Source: Willaertia magna
Lineage: Eukaryota; Heterolobosea; Eutetramitea; Acrasida; Naegleriidae
NCBI GenBank assembly: GCA_902984215.1
Contig: CADWAF010000142.1
Span: 1 to 10,011, forward strand
Direction: 5' to 3'
Length of the DNA stretch: 10,011 nucleotides
The notes beneath the pieces were generated by a model. The model searched no databases. It was not told the origin of the DNA and was given only the letters and a program-made list of their open reading frames with translations. The position numbers and the translations under genes were made by a program. Below are positions 1 through 7,021 of the stretch, one piece after another; within the stretch, counting starts at the first letter, position 1, and the number at the start of each line of letters is the position of its first letter.

Positions 1-62
1 TTAAAATAATGGCAAAAAAACCTACAAAATAAAGTAACAACATTTTTTTTTGTAAAATCCTT

Positions 63-83
63 AAAAACAATTTCAAACTAAAA
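63..83 (-). terminator. Pol III T-run terminators for tRNA-Pro
   Basis: On the minus strand downstream of the tRNA there is a T4 run at 83-80 and a T5 run at 67-63. These are the usual RNA polymerase III stop signals. The T4 run is about 18 nt beyond the mature 3' end and may be leaky, with the T5 run as back-up. Confidence 0.5.
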
Positions 84-100
84 TTCTTATCTTTCGACAA

Positions 101-172
101 GGGGAACACTGGGAATCGAACCCAGGGCCTCTCGCACCCAAAGCGAGAATCATACCACTAGACCATGTTCCC
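101..172 (-). tRNA. tRNA-Pro, anticodon UGG
   Basis: Read on the minus strand, this 72-nt stretch folds as a full tRNA. The 7-bp acceptor stem pairs GGGAACA (172-166) with TGTTCCC (108-102), and position 101 supplies discriminator base C. The anticodon arm is CTCGC/GCGAG around the loop TTTGGGT, which places anticodon TGG at 140-138, reading proline codons. The T arm carries GGTTCGATTCC, an internal B box, and the D arm carries TGGTCTAGTGG, an A box, as expected for RNA polymerase III. There is no intron and no encoded CCA, which fits a eukaryotic nuclear gene. It lies on the same strand as the helicase gene and only 73 bp beyond its stop codon. Confidence 0.97.
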
Positions 173-231
173 TTCGAATAATATTGAAACAACAGTTTGT
201 AAACTATATTCTTTCGCCCTCGACAAAATTT

Positions 232-237
232 TTTATT
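232..237 (-). terminator. Poly(A) signal AATAAA of the helicase gene
   Basis: TTTATT on the plus strand reads AATAAA on the minus strand, beginning 8 nt beyond the helicase stop codon. With the tRNA starting at 172, the 3' UTR must be very short or run into the tRNA gene. Confidence 0.5.
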
Positions 238-245
238 TCAATAAT

Positions 246-3086
246 TTATTCATCATCTTCTTCAAATTTATCTTTAATTCTTCTAATAACATTCTCCGTA
301 ACAGATGCATCAAATTCACTATTTCCACCATTTCCACCCTTATTTCCATATTTAGTTAATACTTGATAATTATCTAATGATTTATTAACCATTTTAAATG
401 ATTCAAATGGTTGTTTATCATTCTGTTTATTATTATTATTTTTATTCTTTAATAATCCTTGTGGTATTTCTATTTTTGGTCTTAATGGTTGTATTTTACC
501 CTTTTCAAAATCTCTATATAATTTAAGACGTTCATTTGGATTTAATTTCTTTTTCTTTAATTCCATCATTCTTAATTGTAATGGTGTTAATGTATTTGAA
601 TTATTATTATTTGTTGTAGTCTTATTGTCAATACCCTTATTCTTCTTTAACATCATTAATACTCCACTAGCATTGTTATTATTACTATTATTTGTAGTAG
701 CATTTGCACTTGTAGTAGTGGTGGCACTAGTTGTTGTTGTTGCAATATTAGATGCACCACTAACACTTTCATTCTTTTTATTTTGAATAGTAGTATTATT
801 ATTATTATTATTACTAACTTGATTCTTTTCTTCTACTACATTATTTCTAATAGGATTAGTACTTCTTAAATCCTTTCTCTTTTTATTTAATGGTTCACTT
901 TCTTTCACAATACTATTACTTGTATTACTTCCACTAGTGCTTGTACTATTATTCTTTTCATCATAACTCTTTCTCTTTTTATTATTCTTCTTTTCACTTT
1001 CACTATCACTATCTTTCATTTCTTCATCACTAAAACTTTCATATCCCTTTTCATCATCATCTTCCATTCTTCCTTTTCTCTTTACTTCTTTTAATCCTCC
1101 ATCACTGTTATTATTTCTATTATTATTCCATTTATTATCTTTATTATTATAAATTTCTTTCATTTGTTGTTTCTTAATAGCTAATGGTACAACTCCCAAT
1201 GTTTTTTGTAATTCCTTTAATTGTGATGGTTGTTCTGTAATTCCAAATGCATTAGCTAAATGTCCAATATGTATATTTTTAATATGAAATATAAATTTCA
1301 TATCATTACTATGTGTACCATAATATCTAATATAACTATTATATGCATTAATTGCTAATCCTAATAAATTATTTAATTTTTTATTTTTTAAATTAAATTT
1401 CATTTCCTTTTCAATCACATGTTGTAAATTTAATAAACATTCCATCATATTATTTCCATTTATATTTTTATTTTTAATAGAATCAAATAAATCATCCATT
1501 TTAAATTCATTTAAATTTAAATTAAATTTCTCTAATAATTTTTTATATAAAATTTCATGTGGATGTAAAAATAAAATTGCATTTCCATCATTTTCAATTC
1601 TAGCAGTACGTCCAATACGATGTAAATATTCTTTTGGATTACCTGGTGGATCATATTGTATAATCCATTTAACATTTGGTAAATCTAATCCTCTAGCTGC
1701 TACATCAGTACAGAATAGTATACCATTTGTATTTTCTAATTTATTAAAATCTTTAAAGATTTGTTGTCTTTCTTCTTGTGGTACATCTCCATGTAATCTA
1801 TAAATATTATATTTATTACTTTTATTAGATGTTTCTTCTTCTTCTTCTTCTTGTTTTTCCTTATTTGTATTATAATTATCAAATATTTTTAATGTTTGTC
1901 TTTTAAAATAATTAAAAAAAGCATAATGAAATTCAACAGAATCACAACAAGATAAAAAAACAATAATTTTTTCCTTTTTAATTTGATATAAATAAAATAA
2001 TAAATTACTTAAAATAGATAATCTTAATTTAGTAGGTGAAATTAAATAATATTGTTTTAAATGTGATGGTATAGTAAATACATTTGTAGGTAATTTATCT
2101 TTTAATAAATTATAATCTTTAATTATAATATCTAAATTAGTATTATCATATCCTATATATGTAGCATTATTCATATAAATATATTTACTTAATGATTGTA
2201 TTTTAGAATGTAATGTTGCACTAACTAATATCTTTTGTATATTATCATTGGTATTGTCAACTGGAATATTGTCACTTTTCTTTTCTAAAATTTTATTCAT
2301 TATAAATTCAATCTTCTTTTCAAAACCAAAATCTAATAAAATGTCAGCTTCATCTAAAATAAAATATTTTAACATTTTACAATTAAAACTTTGTGTATTT
2401 TTTAAATGATCTTCTAATCTACCAGGTGTAGCTACTAATATGGTAATTCCTTTTCTTAATTTTTCCTTTTCTGATTTTCTCTTTTCACCACCAATTAAAC
2501 TACCAATTACTAAATAAGGAAATGATTTTAATAATAAATTTAAAACATTTTCAATTTGTAAACATAATTCTCTAGTTGGTGCCATAATTATTGCATAAGT
2601 TCCATCTTTTCTATTTATAGGTTTTTGTAAATGTTCTTTATATAAATTTTCTATTAATGGAATTAAATAAGATAAAGTTTTACCACTTCCAGTTTCAGAT
2701 TTAATTAAAACATTCTTTTTTTCTAAAATTGGTAATATTGTTTTACTTTGAATTTTAGTTAATTTTTCAATTTTTAAATTTTTAATTAAAGATTGAATTA
2801 AATATTTATTTAAAATATTTTGTAAAGAATTTATATTTTCATTTGAAAATAAATTTGTATTAATTATTGTTTTAAATTCAGATGTTGTTTGATTTATTAA
2901 TTCAGTTTCTTTAATATTTTCTGTATATTCTCTATCAATCATTGATTTTAATGTTAATTTATTATTTCCTTTTTTAAATTGTTTTTTATTATCATCTTTT
3001 GTATGATTGTTGTGGAAAGTGCTAGAAGTAGTGCTGTTGGAATTAATTCCACCAATGGATAGAGAGGAAGCGTGATTGTTCTTCAT
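246..3086 (-). CDS. ddx31: DEAD-box ATP-dependent RNA helicase, Dbp7/DDX31 type
   Basis: This single open frame of 946 residues is taken from the ATG at 3086. The frame stays open to 3110 but only by reading a TTG. Motifs from the ATG: Q-like LTKIQ ending at Q113; motif I ETGSGKT 131-137; PTREL 170-174; TPGR 220-223; DEAD 245-248; SAT 289-291; motif IV IVFLSC 375-380; motif V around TDVAARGLD 460-468; motif VI HRIGRTAR 489-496. The GGEKRKSEKEKLRKG segment before TPGR, and a DUF4217-like region near 550-615, point to Dbp7/DDX31. That family acts in the nucleolus in 60S ribosomal subunit assembly (family knowledge). Residues 1-45 and about 650-870 are low complexity, rich in N, S, T and K, with basic patches such as NKKRK that could be nuclear signals. 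A Glu/Lys/Asn insertion at about 404-427 interrupts the second RecA domain. The leader is A-rich up to the ATG. Confidence 0.95.
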   Translation of the reverse strand: MKNNHASSLSIGGINSNSTTSSTFHNNHTKDDNKKQFKKGNNKLTLKSMIDREYTENIKETELINQTTSEFKTIINTNLFSNENINSLQNILNKYLIQSLIKNLKIEKLTKIQSKTILPILEKKNVLIKSETGSGKTLSYLIPLIENLYKEHLQKPINRKDGTYAIIMAPTRELCLQIENVLNLLLKSFPYLVIGSLIGGEKRKSEKEKLRKGITILVATPGRLEDHLKNTQSFNCKMLKYFILDEADILLDFGFEKKIEFIMNKILEKKSDNIPVDNTNDNIQKILVSATLHSKIQSLSKYIYMNNATYIGYDNTNLDIIIKDYNLLKDKLPTNVFTIPSHLKQYYLISPTKLRLSILSNLLFYLYQIKKEKIIVFLSCCDSVEFHYAFFNYFKRQTLKIFDNYNTNKEKQEEEEEETSNKSNKYNIYRLHGDVPQEERQQIFKDFNKLENTNGILFCTDVAARGLDLPNVKWIIQYDPPGNPKEYLHRIGRTARIENDGNAILFLHPHEILYKKLLEKFNLNLNEFKMDDLFDSIKNKNINGNNMMECLLNLQHVIEKEMKFNLKNKKLNNLLGLAINAYNSYIRYYGTHSNDMKFIFHIKNIHIGHLANAFGITEQPSQLKELQKTLGVVPLAIKKQQMKEIYNNKDNKWNNNRNNNSDGGLKEVKRKGRMEDDDEKGYESFSDEEMKDSDSESEKKNNKKRKSYDEKNNSTSTSGSNTSNSIVKESEPLNKKRKDLRSTNPIRNNVVEEKNQVSNNNNNNTTIQNKKNESVSGASNIATTTTSATTTTSANATTNNSNNNNASGVLMMLKKNKGIDNKTTTNNNNSNTLTPLQLRMMELKKKKLNPNERLKLYRDFEKGKIQPLRPKIEIPQGLLKNKNNNNKQNDKQPFESFKMVNKSLDNYQVLTKYGNKGGNGGNSEFDASVTENVIRRIKDKFEEDDE

Positions 3087-3333
3087 TTTTTTTTTCTTTT
3101 TTTTTTTCAATTTTTTTATTGAACTGCTGTTTGTTGTATTTATGAAGTGAAAAGGCTATTGTTTAAAGAAGATACATTTGTATCGGAATTATTATCGGTA
3201 TTTGAATAAATAGTATTTATTAATTTATGATGAATTTACATATATTACATTTGTACACTTTATTTTTCTTTTCTATAAATGTGTGAATAAATAATCATAA
3301 CAATATCCTCCAATTCTTTTCATTCTCTTTCTA
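3087..3333. other. Helicase upstream region and 3' UTR of the neighbouring gene
   Basis: This 247-bp gap lies between two minus-strand genes. Its left edge is a long T-rich tract, read on the minus strand as an A-rich leader running up to the helicase ATG. The rest should hold the helicase promoter and the 3' UTR of the short acidic gene. I see no open frame and no clear TATA box. Confidence 0.5.
3259..3264 (-). terminator. Poly(A) signal AATAAA of the short acidic gene
   Basis: TTTATT on the plus strand gives AATAAA on the minus strand about 70 nt downstream of the stop at 3334. This supports the minus-strand frame there being an expressed gene. Confidence 0.4.
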
Positions 3334-3567
3334 TTATTCCTCTTCCCTTTCCTTATTCTTCTTCTTTTTATTATTATCATCACTATCCACCATTAATGTC
3401 TCTATTATTGTTGTTGTAGATTCAATAATATAATTATTATTATTTAATTGTTGTAAATCTTCATCATAAATAAAAAAAGAATCTTTTCTAGTAATTTTTC
3501 TTCTACCAGTCATTTCATCTTCTTCAATTTGATCTAATTCAGGTGGTGGTACATATAAATGATCCAT
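3334..3567 (-). CDS. Short acidic protein of unknown function, 77 residues (possibly the last exon of a longer gene)
   Basis: I do not recognise this protein. From the ATG at 3567 it reads MDHLYVPPPELDQIEEDEM and on through a basic patch GRRKITRKDSFFIYDEDL, an Asn run, a Thr/Ile stretch, and an acidic-then-basic charged tail ending REEE. There is no signal peptide or membrane segment. Codon choice (GAT, GAA, AAT, TTA, AGA) matches the window's certain genes, so I take it as truly coding. The frame continues upstream without a stop to at least 3690 but only via a TTG, and that stretch overlaps the start of the divergent plus-strand gene. The codon pattern upstream of the ATG, roughly 3568-3605, also looks protein-like, so an upstream exon is possible. 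RKDS resembles a basophilic kinase site (inference only). Confidence 0.6.
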   Translation of the reverse strand: MDHLYVPPPELDQIEEDEMTGRRKITRKDSFFIYDEDLQQLNNNNYIIESTTTIIETLMVDSDDNNKKKKNKEREEE

Positions 3568-3610
3568 ATCATTATTTAATTTTAATATAAATATTTCACT
3601 ACCATCATTA

Positions 3611-4270
3611 ATGAATACAACAAAAGAAGAAAACGTTGTTGATTCATTGTTACCTTTACAGTTTTGTGGCCCTAATTCCGGTCCAGGCAAAATTAATCAG
3701 GAACGTTGGAAATTCTTAATTGACAAATTATCAGAAAATGAAGAACGTGTAGATTACAAAAACCTTAACATTACTAAATTATTTAAATTATATAGTAAAA
3801 CAACTCTATGTCAATGGATTCCACATAATTTGCTATTATTAAATGTTTTTCGCTATTTAAGTGGAAATCCTTTAATTTTAATTAAATTAAAAGATGAAAG
3901 TGCATTTAGATCACAATTAAATTACTATTCATTAATAATGGATGATAAATATTTAGATGAAATGCCAATTGTTTGGACTGGATTTACCAACACTGCCAAT
4001 ACTTTTCTTCCATTTATTTTAACTACTACAAATGAACAAAAAGAATTGAAACTAGAAAATAATGGATCAAGTAACAATAAGGTTGTATTTTGTTGGAATA
4101 TTATGGCTGGATTTTATATAAATGTTTGTGAAAAAACGTCTGTCATGTTATTAGATTTGGGAAATGTAATAGAAATTCGCTCTTCAGAACGAAATTATCA
4201 ATATATTATTACTGAGATGAATGTATTAAAGAATTGTAATGACAAAATTGTACAATTAAAAATAAAGTAA
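3611..4270 (+). CDS. Hypothetical protein, 219 residues
   Basis: I do not recognise this protein. It opens MNTTKEENVVDSLLPLQFCG, then NSGPGKINQERWKFLIDKL, followed by a mixed hydrophobic and charged body with several Trp and Cys residues (WIPHNLLLLNVFRYL, MPIVWTGFTN, VVFCWNIMAGFYINVCEKTS). It ends in a basic ...LKIK. No signal peptide, obvious membrane span or repeat is seen; the hydrophobic pieces look like buried strands or helices of a globular domain. Codon usage fits the surrounding genes. The ATG at 3611 is the first in the frame after a stop at 3560-3562, so the start is reasonable unless there is an upstream exon. It diverges from the short acidic gene, 43 bp ATG to ATG. An AATAAA at 4261-4266 overlaps the last codons. 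Confidence 0.7.
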   Translation: MNTTKEENVVDSLLPLQFCGPNSGPGKINQERWKFLIDKLSENEERVDYKNLNITKLFKLYSKTTLCQWIPHNLLLLNVFRYLSGNPLILIKLKDESAFRSQLNYYSLIMDDKYLDEMPIVWTGFTNTANTFLPFILTTTNEQKELKLENNGSSNNKVVFCWNIMAGFYINVCEKTSVMLLDLGNVIEIRSSERNYQYIITEMNVLKNCNDKIVQLKIK

Positions 4271-4867
4271 TAATCTTAATTTAGTAATAGGTTTTATTTT
4301 TATTCGAATATTGTCTTTTTAAATTATTTATTTATTGTTTATTTTGATAATTGTTTATTAAAATATATTGTTAGATTTTTTATTGTTGACAAGGTAATGT
4401 TAAGTGCATACAAATCAACAAGAAATTCTACAAGATTAGATGTTTTTATTGTCACAGTAAGAACAAGAAGAAAAATGTACAAGTTTCACTTTTATCGACA
4501 AACCCAAAAAATCAATTTACAATTTGGATTTTAGAATTCGATAATAACCTTAGTAATAAAACAGGCCACCATTCACCCACAAATACCATCAACCCTCAAA
4601 AAGCAACTCTAATGACAATGTTAAACAATTAACGAAATTGGAGAGAAAATGAGATCTTTTTAAAGTTGACTACAATAACAATTTTCTACACGATATACTG
4701 AACTAATATAAAAGGTATAATAATAAAAAAAATTTAAATAAAAAACAAATTTATTACAAAAAAACCCTAAATAGAACTATTTAAATATTTTGGAAATAAA
4801 CTCATTGTAAAATATTTATTTTGAAAATTGTTTTAATTGTTGTTGTTTATTTTGGTTATTTAAGTAG
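4271..4867. other. Spacer between hypothetical gene and TVP23, no gene recognised
   Basis: About 600 bp. The stretch 4381-4640 is visibly less A/T-monotonous than its edges, with a C-rich patch at 4564-4600. It contains a 45-codon basic frame on the plus strand (ATG at 4397, stop at 4532-4534) that I do not recognise. It should also hold the TVP23 promoter and any TVP23 5' exon, but in three plus frames I find nothing like the usual family N-terminus. The segment 4720-4860 is A/T-rich and looks like promoter or intron. Confidence 0.4.
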
Positions 4868-5347
4868 TTTCTTAAAAAGGATAAAAATAATAATTTTGTA
4901 TTAGTTTTTGTAATTGTTGTATTATTATCTTCATTTGATTTCTATATGGTTAAAAATATTTCTGGAAGATATTTAGTTGCATTAAGATGGTGGAATGATA
5001 TACAACAAGATGGTACAAGTATTTGGAGATTTGAAAATAAATCAAATATTAAACAAGTAAATAAAATTGATAAATATATATTTTGGGGTACAATGTATAT
5101 TCAACCAATTATTTGGGTTTTATTAAGTTTATTATTTATTTTTCATTTACAATGGTTAATTGTAAATATTTTTGTATTAATATTATCTTGTTTTAATTTA
5201 TATGGTTATATTAAATGTTCAAATATAGATACAAGTAAACAAATTAAAGATTTTATTGTTGAAAAAGGTTTATTACAAGTAATTTTAAGTAAATTATTTC
5301 AAACTAATAATTCATCCTCTATCTTACCTACAACCAATAATAATTAA
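4868..5347 (+). CDS. tvp23: Golgi membrane protein TVP23/FAM18 family, 5' end missing or on an unseen exon
   Basis: The diagnostic TVP23 core is clear: MVKNISGRYLVALRWWND, then GTSIWRFENK, then FWGTMYIQPIIWVLL and LNLYGYIKC-like FNLYGYIKC. TVP23 proteins are small multi-span membrane proteins of the late Golgi, acting in vesicle trafficking with YIP-family partners (family knowledge). Counting from the ATG at 4946, membrane spans lie at about 46-66 and 69-88, with an Asn/Ser/Thr-rich tail. The reading frame is open upstream of that ATG back to 4868, just after an in-frame TAG. Its translation, hydrophobic FVLVFVIVVLLSSFDFY directly before MVKN, matches where the family has a membrane span. 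So the true coding region extends upstream of 4946. TAG at 4865-4867 or 4902-4904 could be a splice acceptor. The N-terminal HP..FFH..FR segment expected of the family is not found. Confidence 0.85.
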   Translation, partial: FLKKDKNNNFVLVFVIVVLLSSFDFYMVKNISGRYLVALRWWNDIQQDGTSIWRFENKSNIKQVNKIDKYIFWGTMYIQPIIWVLLSLLFIFHLQWLIVNIFVLILSCFNLYGYIKCSNIDTSKQIKDFIVEKGLLQVILSKLFQTNNSSSILPTTNNN

Positions 5348-5413
5348 ATCAATAATAATTAAATAAATAAATAAATAATTAAAATATAAAATGTACATAT
5401 TTATTAGAGTAAA
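5348..5413. terminator. Shared 3' spacer of two convergent genes with an AAAT repeat
   Basis: TVP23 (plus) and the G alpha gene (minus) end 66 bp apart. The spacer holds tandem TAAA/AAAT units around 5360-5378 that give several overlapping AATAAA signals for TVP23. TTTATT at 5400-5405 reads AATAAA on the minus strand, 8 nt past the G alpha stop. The two transcripts probably overlap at their 3' ends. Confidence 0.6.
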
Positions 5414-6809
5414 TTAATTTGTTCTACCTAAAACAGTCTTTCTTAAAATTTCTTCCTTTACATTGTCAAATACAGTTTTAATAGCTTCAGTATCTGTTGC
5501 ACAAGTTATCCTACAATCAATCTTTTTTTGTTCTCTCTCTTCAACTTTCTTTAAAAATTTATCTTTTATAAAATCAGCACATTGTCTTAAATTTGTTTCA
5601 TCACCTTCAAAATCATTAAATACTTGTTTAAATGATCTTTCTTGTAATTTCTTTTGAAATAGATCACTCTTATTTAAAAATAATATAACTGGTGTTTTTT
5701 CAAAGAAGTGAGAATTAACAATTTCATCAAATAATAAAATGGATTCATCTAATCGATTAGTGGAATCATCTTCATAACATTTTTGATCAAATTCTGATAA
5801 TGATGCTACAAATATAATTGCAGTAACATCATCAAAACAATGGATCCACTTTTTACGTTCATTACGTTGACCACCTACATCAATTAATAACATTTTTAAT
5901 CCATCAATTTCAAACCTTAGTTGTACTACACCTGTTGTTTTTATTCTACAATGTAAAACATCTTGATGATTAGGTATATAATCTTTTTGTGAAATTCTCT
6001 TTAAATTAGTATAAAAACTAATTATTATTTTAATTATTATTTTAATTATTATTTTAATTATTTTAAATAAATAAAATACTTACTATTCAGTTGAATCTAA
6101 TAATTGATATTCATTTCTTTGTTTATAAACTGCTTGAATACCTGCATCTTCCCATAAATCTCTTAAATCATTTGCAAATGCATCATTGTATACTTTACTA
6201 ATATTTAATAAAGAATCATTTTGTAATTCTAATATTCTAGCTGCTTTTTGTCTATTTTCTGGATTTTCAATTGGAATATTTAAATCATGAGATGCTTGAA
6301 TTAATGCTTGCATTGATTGTAATACATTACTATGAATAGTATCTACAAAACCTAATAATTCATGATCATTATATCCTCCATCATGAATAATTCTCATTTG
6401 CTATTGTTGTATGTTATCCATCAATCAATGTTATCCATCATACAAAATTATAATAGAGAATACAGTATGTACATTATAGTTCAGCATTAACCAATGATTC
6501 AATGATTGGTGCGTGCGCATCAAACCAATAGATGAACAGATATTTCAGTTGTTATATTTTTTTTGTAGTTGAAATTGTAGTGAGAGCAGAGAATGAACGA
6601 ATGGAACGGCAAGAAGGAAGATGATGATTAATGTTAACAGCTAGCTGTATATAAAAAATACTTACTTTAAAGAGAGTAGATTTACCTGATTCACCAGCAC
6701 CTAGTAGTAATAGTTTTATTTCACTATCTTTTAAACGTTCATTTTCTAATTGTGCCGCAACTTTTTCATCTTGTTGTCTGGCTTTATCACCACTCATACA
6801 TTGACCCAT
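5414..6809 (-). CDS. Heterotrimeric G-protein alpha subunit, 354 residues, three exons
   Basis: Exons are 6809-6666 (48 codons), 6400-6084 and 6017-5414. Introns are 265 bp and 66 bp, both GTAAGT...TAG, and joining them gives an uninterrupted 354-residue protein. The start MGQCMSG has Gly2 and Ser6 for N-myristoylation and Cys4 for palmitoylation, so it should sit on the inner plasma membrane. GTPase motifs: P-loop GAGESGKST 37-45; catalytic Arg178 in CRIKTTG; DVGGQ 200-204 with Gln204; NKSD 269-272; TCAT near 325-328. The helical domain lies between the P-loop and Arg178. Numbering follows mammalian G alpha i1 through NKSD. The first intron falls between STLFK and QMRII, the second inside the codon of Tyr154. 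The last five residues are LGRTN, with no Cys four from the end, so the classic pertussis-toxin site is absent. Receptor specificity cannot be assigned. Poly(A) signal is at 5405-5400. Confidence 0.97.
6020..6055 (-). repeat. Three exact 12-bp tandem copies inside the second G alpha intron
   Basis: AATTATTATTTT on the plus strand repeats three times without mismatch, followed by a partial copy to about 6062. It fills more than half of the 66-bp intron (6083-6018) and lies next to its acceptor. It is probably a microsatellite. Confidence 0.9.
6411..6440 (-). repeat. 13-bp direct repeat just before the first G alpha intron acceptor
   Basis: ATGTTATCCATCA occurs at 6411-6423 and 6428-6440, 4 bp apart (period 17). 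In transcript sense each copy reads TGATGGATAACAT and contains ATAAC, a branch-point-like core, 9-30 nt upstream of the splice acceptor at 6402-6401. The two may be alternative branch points (inference). Confidence 0.7.
6491..6529. promoter_or_regulatory. Cluster of three CCAAT motifs with inverted repeat in G alpha intron 1
   Basis: CCAAT at 6491-6495 and 6525-6529 and its complement ATTGG at 6505-6509 lie within 39 bp. ATTGGT (6505-6510) and ACCAAT (6524-6529) form a 6-bp inverted repeat around a loop with the uncommonly GC-rich core GCGTGCGC. An intronic enhancer is possible, but function is not shown by sequence alone. Confidence 0.3.
6555..6574 (-). repeat. 20-bp element shared with an intron of the dioxygenase gene, copy 1
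   Basis: TA followed by eight T and GTAGTTGAAA on the plus strand, in intron 1 of the G alpha gene. The same 20 bases recur at 9277-9296 in intron 2 of the dioxygenase gene, in the same orientation relative to transcription. In sense orientation it reads TTTCAACTAC then A8 and TA. Confidence 0.75.
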
Positions 6810-6995
6810 TTTAGTTTGTATTATTATTAGTAGTAGTAGTTGTATTGTTTTATTATTATTGTTTAATTATCCTTTCTAAATAATTGAACTTTACTGATGA
6901 TTGGTTAGTAGTGTTGGGATATAGTAGTACTTTGTTGAGACACTCGTCTTTTTTAAAATAAAAACTCAAAAATTTCAGTTAAAGACTTTTTTTTT

Positions 6996-7021
6996 CTATA
7001 AAAAATTTTTCTGTTTTTTTT
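6996..7021 (+). promoter_or_regulatory. TATA box followed by oligo-dT, dictyostelid-style core promoter candidate
   Basis: TATAAAAAATTTTTC followed by a run of T reads on the plus strand. A TATA box followed by a T-run is the known core promoter layout in Dictyostelium. It points away from the G alpha gene into 7030-7500, where I see no protein gene. It may be chance in A/T-rich DNA. Confidence 0.3.

Noticed and set aside
165..366. Two short plus-strand frames over the tRNA and helicase end
   Set aside because: They lie antisense to the tRNA and helicase and look like shadows, with no domain.
3087..3110. Eight extra N-terminal residues (mostly Lys) on the helicase
   Set aside because: The frame start at 3110 is a TTG, in an A-rich leader typical before ATGs. 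The ATG at 3086 is the normal start.
3568..3690. 118-residue version of the minus-strand acidic protein
   Set aside because: Its start at 3690 is a TTG and the extra part is antisense to the coding start of the plus gene. The ATG form of 77 residues is preferred, though an upstream exon remains possible.
4397..4534. 45-codon basic frame as a gene
   Set aside because: It is short, unrecognised and without supporting signals, so it is left as part of the unexplained spacer.
5463..5657. 64-residue plus-strand frame
   Set aside because: It is antisense to the G alpha third exon, which is certain.
6552..6665. Readthrough of G alpha exon 1 as a separate 85-residue protein
   Set aside because: The exon ends at GTAAGT after STLFK and continues in the next exon as QMRII; the readthrough part is intron.
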